64,000 nt of DNA from contig NZ_CBDCGN010000002.1 in NCBI RefSeq assembly GCF_965216805.1, positions 1,860,001 through 1,924,000 of the forward strand, written 5' to 3'. The notes under the pieces were generated by a model. The model was not told the origin of the DNA. It saw nothing but the letters and a program-made list of their open reading frames with translations, and ran no database searches. The position numbers and the translations under genes were made by a program. This DNA comes from Panacagrimonas sp965216805 (GTDB taxonomy: Bacteria > Pseudomonadota > Gammaproteobacteria > Nevskiales > Nevskiaceae). How positions within the stretch are numbered: position 1 is the first letter of the stretch; each line of letters begins with the position of its first letter. This document shows, in pieces, positions 1 to 8,365 of the stretch.

Positions 1-72
1 CTTGCAATCGGTCGACCTCGAGCGCTGGCGCCTCCGACGCGCACGAGAATCGAAATCCGCGCTGCTCGGAAA

Positions 73-145
73 CAAGACATTCCCTTTTTGCCGTCGATCC
101 CAGGGGCCGTGCCCCCGGGGCCCTCGCCGGGTACGGGAATGTCTT
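73..145 (-). terminator. Inverted repeat over the rplY stop codon, possible terminator
   Basis: An 11-base arm at 73-83 (AAGACATTCCC) is matched exactly by its complement at 135-145, which overlaps the rplY stop codon. The intervening 51 bases are very GC-rich and can form further internal pairs. Read on the minus strand this is a long stem-loop directly after rplY, followed by a short TTGTTT run. It could end transcription or stabilise the mRNA 3' end. The T run is weak, so the terminator call is tentative. Bases 1-72 contain no recognisable gene start. Confidence 0.35.
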
Positions 146-797
146 ACTTCTTCTTCTCGTCCTTTTTGGGTTCTTCGGCAGCGGCTTCGGCGGCGGGGGT
201 CTCTTCTTCTTCCTCCACCGCGACGCGGGGCAGGTGCAGGGAGACCACCGGGGCGTCGTTATCGTGCTTGAGTTCGACCAGGGTCACGCCCTCGGGCACC
301 GGCAACTGCGACAGGTGCAGCGATTCGCCCACGTCCATGGCGGAGACGTCCAGTTCCAGGAATTCCGGCAGGTTGGCCGGCAGGCACTCGACTTCGACCT
401 CGTTCATCAGATGGTCGATCATGCCGCCACCGGTCTTGACGCCAGGGGCGATATCGCCGCCCTTGAAGTGCACCGGCACGCGCATGCGAATGAGCACGTC
501 GGCCAGCACCCGCTGCAGGTCCATGTGCATGACCTCTTCACGCACCGGATGGCGGTGCAAGTCCTTGAGCACGACCTGCTCGGACTCGGCGCCGATGTTC
601 AAGGTCAGAATCTTGGAATAGAACGCCTCGTGCTTGAGGTGCTTCCACAATTCGTTGTGATTGACCGTGATGGATTGCGGCGGCTTGTTGCCACCGTAGA
701 CGATCGCGGGCAGGTGGCCGGTACGACGCAGGCGGCGGCTCGCACCCTTGCCCTGGTCGACGCGCGGCTCGGCGTTGACGGTAAAGCTTTGCTTCAT
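144..797 (-). CDS. rplY: 50S ribosomal protein L25, long (Ctc/TL5) form
   Basis: This 217-residue protein binds 5S rRNA in the large ribosomal subunit. The N-terminal half, about residues 5-95, is the L25 5S-binding barrel, with the family pattern of a basic stretch (GASRRLRRTGHLPAIVYGG) followed by HNELWKHLKHEAFYSKIL. Residues 100-195 form the TL5/Ctc C-terminal domain found in long L25 proteins. The last 25 residues are an acidic, Ala/Glu-rich tail ending in a lysine run. The ATG start has a clear AGGAGA ribosome binding site six bases upstream. In many relatives rplY lies between prs and pth. Neither is seen here: a small secreted-protein gene lies upstream and the window ends downstream. 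Confidence 0.95.
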   Translation of the reverse strand: MKQSFTVNAEPRVDQGKGASRRLRRTGHLPAIVYGGNKPPQSITVNHNELWKHLKHEAFYSKILTLNIGAESEQVVLKDLHRHPVREEVMHMDLQRVLADVLIRMRVPVHFKGGDIAPGVKTGGGMIDHLMNEVEVECLPANLPEFLELDVSAMDVGESLHLSQLPVPEGVTLVELKHDNDAPVVSLHLPRVAVEEEEETPAAEAAAEEPKKDEKKK

Positions 798-950
798 GGG
801 AAATCTCCTGAAAAAACAATGGCCCCCGACCTGCGACCGGCCGAAGGGCCGCGTAGTGTACGGGACCGGCCGCGGCGGTGCGAGCGGCGGCAGGGCTTCG
901 ATCAGGAGGGCGCCGGGCGCTGAGACGGCGGGCGGCGCAGAGCAAACTAA

Positions 951-988
951 CGTCCAGGGCCGGCTTTCGACCGCGCCGGCCCTGGACG
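951..988 (-). terminator. Strong stem-loop after the secreted-protein gene
   Basis: A perfect 14-bp stem (951-964 with 975-988) encloses a 10-base loop, 25 bases past the stop codon of the minus-strand gene at 1014-1508. The T run after the stem is short (TTAGTTT), so this may be a weak intrinsic terminator or an mRNA-stabilising hairpin. It also separates that gene from rplY. Confidence 0.5.
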
Positions 989-1013
989 CTCTACAAGATC
1001 CGTCGTTCGGTGA

Positions 1014-1508
1014 TTACAGGCCGGCCAGTGCCGGCAGGCCCAGTCCGACGCTGCCCGATGCGGTCGCGGAGCGAGAGTTCTGCAGGAAAGAGACGCCGCG
1101 GAAGAGCAGGATCGCGTCGGTCAACGGGCCGCTCAGCGGCCGGCCCAACTCGGCGAAACGCATGGCGGGGCCGTCGAGTGCCACGTACAGCGGCAGCAGA
1201 GCGTCATAGATGGCGACGTAGGTGCGGTCGGCGGCGACGCCGAGCGGCTCCAGCGGCGTGCCTTCGGTGGCGATCACCGAGAAGGCGCTGAAGCCGTTGC
1301 GGCCTTCCAGGAAGCCCAGAGTGATGTTGCCCCTCAGAAAGGACACTCCGGAAGCGGTCAAACCGCCCGGAAACCGGGAAGTTCCCACCAGCAGGCCACT
1401 GGTCGCGGCACCGATGTTGCCGAGTGCTCCAAGATTGGGCGCAGCGCTTTGCCCCCAGGCGCTACCGGCAGAAACAAGCAATACGAGGGCGATCATTGAA
1501 CGAAACAT
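1014..1508 (-). CDS. Small secreted protein of unknown function
   Basis: The 164-residue product is not a family I recognise. The chosen ATG at 1508 has an AGGAG site seven bases upstream; an in-frame ATG 30 bases earlier lacks one. The protein opens with a typical signal peptide: a short basic start (MFRSM), a hydrophobic core and an Ala-x-Ala-like cut region near SAWGQSA at residues 17-20. The mature part is rich in Gly, Ala and Leu, with the motif ALGNIGAATSGLLVG near its start and no cysteine or membrane segment. It is divergent from nadA and ends at a strong stem-loop, so it is probably a single-gene unit whose product is exported to the periplasm or cell surface. Confidence 0.6.
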   Translation of the reverse strand: MFRSMIALVLLVSAGSAWGQSAAPNLGALGNIGAATSGLLVGTSRFPGGLTASGVSFLRGNITLGFLEGRNGFSAFSVIATEGTPLEPLGVAADRTYVAIYDALLPLYVALDGPAMRFAELGRPLSGPLTDAILLFRGVSFLQNSRSATASGSVGLGLPALAGL

Positions 1509-1754
1509 TTTGTGGCTCCTGGGGATGGACGGCGGCATGCCGTATCGAGCGAGGGAATTGTTTTCCGGGGTGTGATGCAGCGGTCGCAGGCTATCCTGAT
1601 GCCGATGCAGCGCCCTGGGTCGAGCTCGATCCCCTTTGCAGCACTGAAACGAACGATCTTCTAGTCGTATTCACGGAGCGGGAAGGCGGCGAGGGCAGGG
1701 CACGCGGCCGGGATCGGCTAAACTTGGCATCCCTAGACGCCACCGGATGCCAAC

Positions 1755-2852
1755 TTGTCCGCTGTCCTGAAACTTGACCAGTTCAACCTGCTCGACGACG
1801 GCAACTGCGATGCCCGCATCGTGGCGGCCAAGCAGGTGCTGGGTTCGCGTCTGGCCATATTGGGCCATCACTACCAGCGCGACGAGGTGTTCAAGCACGC
1901 CGACTATTCCGGCGACTCGCTCAAGCTGTCGCAGCAGGCGGCGAGGTCGGACGCCGAGTTCATCGTGTTCTGTGGCGTGCACTTCATGGCCGAGGTGGCC
2001 GATATCCTGACCTTCGGCCAGCGCACGGTCATCCTGCCGGACCTGGCCGCCGGTTGTTCGATGGCGGACATGGCCAATCTGGTCAAGGTACGCAAATGCT
2101 GGGACGAGCTGAGCCAGGTCATCGATCCAGACCAGAGCGTCACGCCGGTCACCTACATCAATTCCGCGGCTGACCTGAAGGCGTTCTGCGGCAGCCATGG
2201 CGGTATCGTCTGCACCAGTTCGAATGCGCGCGCCGTGCTGGAATGGAGTTTCGCCAGACGCGAGAAAGTGCTGTTCTTCCCCGATCAACACCTCGGCCGC
2301 AACACCGGCATCCGCATGGGCATCCCCATGGACCAGATGGTGACCTGGGATTTCATGAAGCCGCGCGGCGGCCTCACCGAGCAGCAGATTCGCGACGCCA
2401 AGATCATCCTGTGGAAGGGCTTCTGCTCGGTACACCAGATGTTCCAGCCCGCCCACATCGACAACTTCCGCAAGGCCAACCCGGATGGCAAAGTCATCAG
2501 CCATCCGGAGAACGCGATGGAGGTGTGCGACAAGTCCAATTTCGTCGGGTCGACCGAGTACATCCTGCGTACGGTGCGCGCGAGCGAACCGGGCACGCAC
2601 TGGCTGGTCGGCACCGAGCTGAATCTGGTCAATCGCCTCTCGGACGAGATGAAGCCCAAGGGCGTGACCGTGCAGTTCATGAGCCCGACGGTGTGCATGT
2701 GCTCGACCATGTTCCGCACCGATCCGCAGCATCTGGCCTGGGTACTCGACAACCTCGTCGCCGGCCAGACCGTCAACCAGATTCGCGTGCCGCAGAACAT
2801 CGCGGATCCTGCACGCAAAGCGCTGGATCTGATGCTCGAAGTGGTCGATTGA
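1755..2852 (+). CDS. nadA: Quinolinate synthase A
   Basis: NadA condenses iminoaspartate with dihydroxyacetone phosphate to give quinolinate in NAD synthesis. The 365-residue length fits the family. The three cysteines expected to hold the 4Fe-4S cluster are visible: Cys in GGIVCTSSNA, Cys in KGFCSVHQMF and the CMCSTM motif near the C-terminus. Substrate-binding blocks GHHYQRDEVF, CGVHFMAE and SHPENAMEVC are all present. The frame opens with TTG, because no ATG or stronger start precedes the conserved core. It is divergent from the secreted-protein gene. No nadB or nadC is in this window. Confidence 0.93.
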   Translation: MSAVLKLDQFNLLDDGNCDARIVAAKQVLGSRLAILGHHYQRDEVFKHADYSGDSLKLSQQAARSDAEFIVFCGVHFMAEVADILTFGQRTVILPDLAAGCSMADMANLVKVRKCWDELSQVIDPDQSVTPVTYINSAADLKAFCGSHGGIVCTSSNARAVLEWSFARREKVLFFPDQHLGRNTGIRMGIPMDQMVTWDFMKPRGGLTEQQIRDAKIILWKGFCSVHQMFQPAHIDNFRKANPDGKVISHPENAMEVCDKSNFVGSTEYILRTVRASEPGTHWLVGTELNLVNRLSDEMKPKGVTVQFMSPTVCMCSTMFRTDPQHLAWVLDNLVAGQTVNQIRVPQNIADPARKALDLMLEVVD

Positions 2853-2858
2853 AACGCT

Positions 2859-2954
2859 GGGAATCGGCAATGGGGAATCGGGAATCGTGGAAACCCGGCC
2901 GCCGTTGCGATTCCCGATTCCTCTTTCACTTCGCGAAACTCAATCCCGATTCCC
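2859..2954. repeat. Palindromic intergenic repeat (GGAATCGGGAATCG family)
   Basis: Between nadA and glyA lies a perfect 14-bp inverted repeat, GGAATCGGGAATCG at 2874-2887 against its complement at 2908-2921. Further copies of the same heptamer lie at 2859-2871 and 2942-2954. The gap between arms is about 20 bases. It fits a short dispersed palindromic element placed between two genes on the same strand and could fold in the mRNA ahead of glyA. Confidence 0.7.
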
Positions 2955-2964
2955 GTACTCCCGC

Positions 2965-4245
2965 ATGTACGCCAACGCCCCTAGCCTGACCCAAGCCGAC
3001 CCCGAGATTGCCGCGTCCATCGCCGCCGAACATGCGCGCCAGGAAGCGCACATCGAGCTGATCGCGTCCGAGAACTATTGCTCTCCGGCGGTGATGGAAG
3101 CGCAGGGCTCTCAGCTCACCAACAAGTACGCCGAGGGCTATCCGGGCAAGCGCTACTACGGCGGCTGCGAGCATGTCGACGTGGCCGAGGCGCTGGCCAT
3201 CGAGCGCGTGAAAAAGCTGTTCGACTGCGACTACGCGAACGTGCAGCCGCACTCCGGTGCGCAGGCCAATGCCGCGATCTTCCTGTCGATGGTCAATCCC
3301 GGCGACACCGTGATGGGCATGAACCTCGCGCAGGGCGGGCATCTCACGCACGGCAATCCCGCGAACTTCTCGGGCAAGCAATACAAGATCGTGCCCTACG
3401 GGCTGGACCCGGCCAACGGCCTGATCGACTACGACGAGATGGAGCGCATCGCGCTGGAAGCCAGACCGAAGATGTTGATCGGCGGCTTCTCGGCCTATTC
3501 GCGCATCAAGGACTGGAAGCGCATGCGCGAGATCGCCGACAAGGTCGGCGCGATCTTCTGGGTGGACATGGCGCATGTCGCGGGCCTCGTTGCAGCCGGC
3601 GAATACCCGAGCCCGCTGCCGCATGCGCACGTCGTCACCAGCACCACGCACAAGACGCTGCGCGGTCCGCGCGGCGGCATCATTCTGGCCAAGGGCCAGT
3701 CCGAGGATTTCTACAAGAAGCTCAATTCGGCAGTGTTCCCGGGCATCCAGGGTGGCCCGCTGATGCACGTCGTCGCCGCCAAGGCCGTTGCGTTCAAAGA
3801 AGCGCTGGACCCGAGTTTCAAGGTCTACCAGAAGCAGGTCGTGGCCAATGCGCGCGCGATGGCCAAGGTTTTCCTCGACCGCGGCTACAAGGTTGTCTCT
3901 GGTGGTACTGACGATCACCTGTTCCTGCTCGATCTGATTGCCAAGAACGTGACCGGCAAGGACGCGGAGGCCGCGTTGGGTCGCGCGCACATCACGGTCA
4001 ACAAGAACTCGGTGCCGAACGATCCCAAGTCGCCGTTCGTGACTTCGGGTCTGCGTCTGGGTTCGCCGGCCTCGACCACGCGCGGCTTCAAGGAGGCCGA
4101 GATGGCGCTGGTCGCGGGTTGGATCGTCGACGTGATCGACGCCATGTCGGTCGGCGGCGATGTCGAAGGCGCGATCGCCAAGGTGCGTGGCGAAACCGAA
4201 ACGCTGCGCAGGCGATTTCCGGTATACGTGAGGCGCCAGGAGTGA
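2965..4245 (+). CDS. glyA: Serine hydroxymethyltransferase
   Basis: GlyA interconverts serine and glycine while loading tetrahydrofolate with a one-carbon unit. The 426-residue protein is full length. The PLP lysine lies in the motif TSTTHKTLRGPRGG (about residue 230), preceded by the cofactor aspartate in FWVDMAHVAGL. The N-terminal blocks LIASENYCSPAV and YAEGYPGKRYYGGC are typical. I start at the ATG at 2965, because the 26 residues ahead of it in frame are encoded by the palindromic repeat. The gene heads the nrdR-rib cluster, though another repeat separates it from nrdR. Confidence 0.96.
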   Translation: MYANAPSLTQADPEIAASIAAEHARQEAHIELIASENYCSPAVMEAQGSQLTNKYAEGYPGKRYYGGCEHVDVAEALAIERVKKLFDCDYANVQPHSGAQANAAIFLSMVNPGDTVMGMNLAQGGHLTHGNPANFSGKQYKIVPYGLDPANGLIDYDEMERIALEARPKMLIGGFSAYSRIKDWKRMREIADKVGAIFWVDMAHVAGLVAAGEYPSPLPHAHVVTSTTHKTLRGPRGGIILAKGQSEDFYKKLNSAVFPGIQGGPLMHVVAAKAVAFKEALDPSFKVYQKQVVANARAMAKVFLDRGYKVVSGGTDDHLFLLDLIAKNVTGKDAEAALGRAHITVNKNSVPNDPKSPFVTSGLRLGSPASTTRGFKEAEMALVAGWIVDVIDAMSVGGDVEGAIAKVRGETETLRRRFPVYVRRQE

Positions 4246-4313
4246 GGCGTGAGGCGTTGAAGACGCATCGATCCGGGCGCGAGCACCTCACGCCTCACGC
4301 CTCACGCCTCACC
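4242..4313. repeat. Palindromic intergenic repeat (GTGAGGCGTGAGGCGT family)
   Basis: A 16-bp arm at 4242-4257 is matched exactly by its complement at 4290-4305, and the octamer repeats once more to about 4313. The left arm starts inside the glyA stop codon and the right arm ends 13 bases before nrdR. The element can form a strong hairpin and may attenuate or protect the transcript between glyA and the rib genes. Confidence 0.7.
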
Positions 4314-4325
4314 CGGGCCTAGCCC

Positions 4326-4877
4326 GTGCAATGCCCCTTCTGCAACGCTGCCGATACGCGAGTCGTCGATTCGCGTCTGGCGGAGGAAGGCACTCAGGTG
4401 CGCCGTCGGCGCGAGTGCGCGGACTGCAAGGGGCGCTTCACCACCTTCGAGCGCGCTCAACTGAGCATGCCCAACATCATCAAGCGTGGCGGCAGTCCCG
4501 AGCCGTTCGACGAGGACAAACTGCGGCGCGGTTTTGCCAGTGCTCTGTACAAGCGCCCGGTGTCGCCCGATGCGGTGGATCATGCGGTCGAGGCCGTCAT
4601 GCGCAAGCTGCGTCAGAGCGGCGAGCGCGAGGTGGCGTCGATGCAACTCGGCGAATGGGTCATGGAGCAACTGCGCGACATGGACCATGTTGCCTACGTG
4701 CGCTTTGCCTCGGTCTATCGCAGCTTCGAAGACGTCAACGCTTTTCGCGAGGAGATCGAACGCCTGCAGCAACTACCGACCGTCGAGCAACGCAAAAGCC
4801 AGATGCAGCTGATCGAGTCGATGGACCGGGTCGGCCCCGGCGAGCCCCCGCTGCGCAAGCCACCGCGCTCGCGATGA
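4326..4877 (+). CDS. nrdR: Transcriptional repressor NrdR
   Basis: NrdR represses ribonucleotide reductase genes after sensing ATP/dATP. It has 183 residues. The N-terminal zinc ribbon uses CPFC (residues 3-6) and CADC (about 31-34). The ATP-cone domain follows from about residue 47, starting IIKRGGSPEPFDEDKLRRGF. The C-terminus past residue 150 is basic. The start is a GTG at 4326, which places the zinc-ribbon cysteines in the conserved position. The ATG at 4331 is in another frame. The stop overlaps the ribD start in ATGA, so the two are translationally coupled. Confidence 0.94.
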   Translation: MQCPFCNAADTRVVDSRLAEEGTQVRRRRECADCKGRFTTFERAQLSMPNIIKRGGSPEPFDEDKLRRGFASALYKRPVSPDAVDHAVEAVMRKLRQSGEREVASMQLGEWVMEQLRDMDHVAYVRFASVYRSFEDVNAFREEIERLQQLPTVEQRKSQMQLIESMDRVGPGEPPLRKPPRSR

Positions 4878-6001
4878 ATGCGCAGACGGCGGCGGCACAT
4901 ATGGCGCGAGCGCTGAGCTTGGCCGGGCGCGGGCGCTACACCACGTTTCCCAATCCTCGGGTCGGCTGCGTGGTGGTGAGTGACGGCGCAGTGGTGGGCG
5001 AGGGCTGGCACGAACGCGCCGGTGAGCCGCATGCCGAGGTCCACGCCCTGAATGCGTCCGGCGCGCGTGCGCGGGGCGCCGAGGTGTTCGTGACCTTGGA
5101 ACCCTGTTCGCACCGGGGCCGCACGCCACCCTGCGCCGACGCCTTGATCGCGGCTGGCGTCGGCCGCGTGTGGGCGGCGATGCAGGACCCCAATCCGCAG
5201 GTGGCCGGGCAGGGCCTGGCCAGGCTGCGGGCGGCCGGTGTCGACGTGCAACTGGGGATGCTGGAAGCGCCGGCGCGCGAGCTCAATCGCGGATTCGTGT
5301 CGCGTATGGCGCGTGGCCGGCCGTTCGTGACCCTCAAGCTGGCCGCCAGCCTGGACGGTCGCACGGCCATGGCCAGCGGCGAGTCGCAATGGATCACCAG
5401 CGACGCGGCGCGCGCCGACGTTCATCGCCTGCGAGCCGAGGCCGGCGCCGTGCTCAGCAGTTCGGCCACGGTGCTGGCTGACGACCCGGCGCTCACCGTG
5501 CGCCAGGGCGTGACGCTGGAGCGCCCGCCGGATCGCATCGTGCTGGACTCCGCTGGCCGCGTGCCGGCATCCGCACGCGTGTGGGCTGCAGACGGCGCCA
5601 GGCGAATTTCGGTAGGACGCCCCGCGGACGTCGGCGCGCGCGACACAAGCGCGACGATGGCGGCCAGCGGCCACCCCGCCGTGGAACGCATCGAATCCGC
5701 CAGCGGCGACGGCGGCCGGCTCGATCTGTGCTCGGCGCTGTCTGCGTTGGCGCAACGGGAAATCAACAGCGTGCTGGTGGAATGCGGACCGACCCTGGCG
5801 GGGGCGCTGCTGACGCAGGACTGCGTGGACGAGGTCGTCATCTACTTGGCACCCAGTCTGCTCGGAGACGCCGCGCGTGGGCTGGCAAACTTGCCGGGCC
5901 TGAAGCGTCTCGAACAGCGGGTAGCGCTGAAGTTCGTCGACGTCAGGCAGGTGGGGCCGGATCTGAGAATCTCCGCCATCGTGGCCAAGGGAGCGCACTA
6001 G
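4874..6001 (+). CDS. ribD: Bifunctional diaminohydroxyphosphoribosylaminopyrimidine deaminase / reductase
   Basis: RibD performs the second and third steps of riboflavin synthesis. In 375 residues it holds an N-terminal cytidine-deaminase-like domain with zinc motifs HAEVHAL (His about residue 56) and PCSHRGRTPPCADAL. A C-terminal reductase domain starts around residue 150 (FVTLKLAASLDGRTAM) and includes the NADPH-binding part. I chose the ATG at 4874 because it overlaps the nrdR stop in ATGA. The same frame stays open upstream through all of nrdR, but that stretch resembles no protein. ribE follows five bases later. Confidence 0.94.
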   Translation: MNAQTAAAHMARALSLAGRGRYTTFPNPRVGCVVVSDGAVVGEGWHERAGEPHAEVHALNASGARARGAEVFVTLEPCSHRGRTPPCADALIAAGVGRVWAAMQDPNPQVAGQGLARLRAAGVDVQLGMLEAPARELNRGFVSRMARGRPFVTLKLAASLDGRTAMASGESQWITSDAARADVHRLRAEAGAVLSSSATVLADDPALTVRQGVTLERPPDRIVLDSAGRVPASARVWAADGARRISVGRPADVGARDTSATMAASGHPAVERIESASGDGGRLDLCSALSALAQREINSVLVECGPTLAGALLTQDCVDEVVIYLAPSLLGDAARGLANLPGLKRLEQRVALKFVDVRQVGPDLRISAIVAKGAH

Positions 6002-6006
6002 ACCTC

Positions 6007-6609
6007 ATGTTTACCGGCATCATCGAATCGGTCGGCCGTATCGAGGCCGTGCAGCCGCGCAGCGGCGATGTGCGCATGCGCATCGCGGCCGCGGACGGTT
6101 ATCTGAACGCAGTGGCGCTGGGCGACAGTGTCGCGGTCAGCGGCATCTGCCTCACCGTGGGCGCCCGGCATGCCGATGCGTTCGACGCCGACCTGTCGGT
6201 GGAAACCTTGCAGGCCACCAGCAGCGGTCTGTGGCAGCCCGGGCGGCGGGTCAATCTTGAAACGGCGCTGACGCCGTCCAAACCGCTCGGTGGCCATCTG
6301 GTGTCCGGCCACGTGGACGGCATCGGCCGGCTGCTGGAGCAATGCGAGGAAGCCCGCTCGTGGCGCATGCGTTTCCAGGCACCGGCCGAGTTGGCGCGTT
6401 ACATCGCACGCAAGGGCTCCATCACCATCGACGGTATCAGTCTTACCGTCAACGACGTCGAAGGCGGCAGCTTTGGCGTTAACATCATTCCCCATACCCG
6501 CAGTCACACGACTTTGGGCGATCTCAAACCCGGCGATGCGGTGAACCTGGAGGTGGATCTCATCGCCCGCTACCTTGAGCGGCTGCTGGCCGCGCGCGAG
6601 GCCCCATGA
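6007..6609 (+). CDS. ribE: Riboflavin synthase, alpha subunit
   Basis: This enzyme dismutates two 6,7-dimethyl-8-ribityllumazine molecules to riboflavin and a pyrimidinedione. It has 200 residues and two tandem lumazine-binding barrels. The first starts at MFTGIIESVGRIE and the second at about residue 98 (GGHLVSGHVDGIGRL). Each carries the conserved G-ISLTV / GICLTV element. The stop overlaps the ribB start as ATGA. Some nomenclatures call this gene ribC. Confidence 0.94.
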   Translation: MFTGIIESVGRIEAVQPRSGDVRMRIAAADGYLNAVALGDSVAVSGICLTVGARHADAFDADLSVETLQATSSGLWQPGRRVNLETALTPSKPLGGHLVSGHVDGIGRLLEQCEEARSWRMRFQAPAELARYIARKGSITIDGISLTVNDVEGGSFGVNIIPHTRSHTTLGDLKPGDAVNLEVDLIARYLERLLAAREAP

Positions 6610-7766
6610 CCGGCAAGGTGACACCCATCAACAAGCAAGCCGAGGGCCCGCAGCAGGGCCTGGACTACATCTCCGACATCGTCGCCGACATCAAGGCCGG
6701 CAAGATGGTCGTGATGATGGATGACGAAGATCGCGAGAACGAGGGCGACCTCATCATGGCGGCCGGCCTGGTGCGGCCCGAAGACATCAACTTCATGGCG
6801 CGTTATGGCCGCGGACTGATCTGCCTGACCCTGACCGCAGACCGCTGCCGGCAACTGCGCCTGCCGCCGATGGTGACGCAGGAAGGCGATATTCACCGCA
6901 CCGCGTTCACCGTCTCGATCGAGGCGGCCGAGGGCGTCACTACCGGGATTTCCGCTTTCGATCGCGCGCACACCATCCGCACCGCGGTAAGGCCCGACGC
7001 CAGGCCTACCGACCTGGTCCAGCCCGGGCATATCTTTCCGCTCAGCGCGCAGCCCGGCGGGGTACTGGCACGCGCCGGCCATACCGAGGCCGGTTGCGAT
7101 CTGGCTCGTCTGGCCGGGCTGGAGCCCGCTTCGGTCATCGTCGAGATTCTGAACGAGGACGGCACCATGGCGCGGCGTCCGGACCTGGAAGCCTTTGCCC
7201 GCGAGCACGGCCTCAGGATCGGCACCATCGCCGACCTTATCCGCTACCGGCTAGACAACGAGCACAGCATCGAGCGGGTGGCCGAAACTCATATCCAGAC
7301 CGAATTCGGCGAGTTTCATCTGCTCACCTATCAGGACGCGGTGGACAGCACCGTGCACCTGGCCTTGGTCAAGGGCCAGGTGAAACCGGATCAGCCCACC
7401 CTGGTACGGGTGCATCTGCGCAACACGCTTGCCGACATGATCGGCGCCGAATCCGAGCACTTCGGCTGGCCGCTGCGTCGCGCGATGAAGCGCGTGGCCG
7501 AGGAGGGCGGCGGGGTCATCGTGGTGCTGCGCAAGTCGGAAGCATCGCGCGACCTGGTGCAACAGATCATCGGCCTCAACCGGCCGCAGAATCTGCCGGC
7601 GGACGATCACCCGGACGATCCCAAGGTGCTGCGCACCTACGGCATCGGCGCGCAGATCCTGGTCGACCTGGGCGTGCGCCGCATGCGCGTGTTGTCGGCG
7701 CCCAAGCGTCTGCAGGGCATTTCCGGCTTTGGACTGGAAGTGGTCGAGTACGTGCCGTGCGATTAG
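6606..7766 (+). CDS. ribB: 3,4-dihydroxy-2-butanone-4-phosphate synthase with degenerate GTP cyclohydrolase II domain (RibBX type)
   Basis: The N-terminal 210 residues are a complete DHBP synthase, which converts ribulose 5-phosphate to the four-carbon riboflavin precursor. DDEDRENEGDLIMA and the RAGHTEAGCDLARLAGL block are both present. The C-terminal part (about residues 215-386) aligns with GTP cyclohydrolase II but lacks its catalytic zinc site. Where active enzymes have C-(10)-C-x-C, this protein reads HLRNTLADMIGAESEHFGW, with no cysteine. The second domain should therefore be inactive, as in known RibBX proteins, and a separate ribA is needed elsewhere. A palindromic repeat separates the gene from ribH. 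Confidence 0.9.
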   Translation: MTGKVTPINKQAEGPQQGLDYISDIVADIKAGKMVVMMDDEDRENEGDLIMAAGLVRPEDINFMARYGRGLICLTLTADRCRQLRLPPMVTQEGDIHRTAFTVSIEAAEGVTTGISAFDRAHTIRTAVRPDARPTDLVQPGHIFPLSAQPGGVLARAGHTEAGCDLARLAGLEPASVIVEILNEDGTMARRPDLEAFAREHGLRIGTIADLIRYRLDNEHSIERVAETHIQTEFGEFHLLTYQDAVDSTVHLALVKGQVKPDQPTLVRVHLRNTLADMIGAESEHFGWPLRRAMKRVAEEGGGVIVVLRKSEASRDLVQQIIGLNRPQNLPADDHPDDPKVLRTYGIGAQILVDLGVRRMRVLSAPKRLQGISGFGLEVVEYVPCD

Positions 7767-7779
7767 CTCGCAATTTTCT

Positions 7780-7855
7780 GCCACGGGTTCGCACGGACGA
7801 ACACAGCGAAACTCACACCAGCAGCTTCAATCTTCGATCCGTGTGCATCCGTGGC
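7780..7855. repeat. Imperfect palindromic intergenic repeat between ribB and ribH
   Basis: The arm GCCACGGGTTCGCACGGACGA at 7780-7800 is an imperfect complement of 7834-7855 (rc GCCACGGATGCACACGGATC...). The gap is about 33 bases. The element begins 13 bases after the ribB stop and would fold as a hairpin in the polycistronic mRNA. Confidence 0.55.
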
Positions 7856-7873
7856 CAATGAGCTTTTATTTCG

Positions 7874-8365
7874 ATGAGTGACGTCAAATCCGGTTTCGTC
7901 GCACCCGCCGCTCCCGAACCCGGCGAGTTTGCCGCCACTCGCGTGGCCGTGCTCTCGACACGCTGGAATGTGGAGGTCATCGACGCGCTGCGTGGCGGCG
8001 CCCATAGAGCGCTAAGCGATTGGGGCGTGGGCAGCGGGCATGTCACCGAATTTCGTGCGCCCGGCGCGTACGAACTGCCGCTCGCGGCGCACGCGCTGTT
8101 GCACGGCGGACGGTTCGATGCGGTGATCGCGCTCGGTGCGGTGATTCGCGGCGATACCCCGCACTTCGAATACGTGGCGGGCGAATGCGCGCGCGGGCTG
8201 ATGGATGTTCAACTCAAGTTCAACAAGCCGGTGGCCTTCGGTGTGCTCACGGTGAATACGCCGCAGCAGGCGACCGAGCGTTGCGGCCCGGGCCAGGACA
8301 ACAAGGGTTACGAAGCGGTGAGCGCCGCGCTGGATATGATCAGGCTGATCCGGAGTGCTTCTTGA
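7874..8365 (+). CDS. ribH: 6,7-dimethyl-8-ribityllumazine synthase
   Basis: Lumazine synthase joins the RibD product with the RibB product. The 163-residue chain has the family core: STRWNVEVIDALRGGA for phosphate binding, PGAYELPLAAHAL, then AVIRGDTPHFEYVAGECARGL with the catalytic His. Near the C-terminus, FGVLTVNTPQQATER is conserved. The 20-residue N-terminal extension is longer than average. The stop TGA at 8363-8365 overlaps the likely TTG start of nusB. Confidence 0.95.
   Translation: MSDVKSGFVAPAAPEPGEFAATRVAVLSTRWNVEVIDALRGGAHRALSDWGVGSGHVTEFRAPGAYELPLAAHALLHGGRFDAVIALGAVIRGDTPHFEYVAGECARGLMDVQLKFNKPVAFGVLTVNTPQQATERCGPGQDNKGYEAVSAALDMIRLIRSAS

Noticed and set aside
1..143. Start of pth after rplY
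   Set aside because: The gene is often there in relatives, but these bases contain no convincing start or Pth motif.
4331..4873. Upstream extension of the ribD frame through nrdR
   Set aside because: The extra 180 codons give an Arg/Ala-rich text with no family match, while nrdR motifs are exact in the other frame.
4240..7873. FMN riboswitch in the riboflavin operon
   Set aside because: No RFN-type conserved blocks are found ahead of nrdR, ribD, ribE, ribB or ribH. The gaps are a few bases or hold palindromic repeats.
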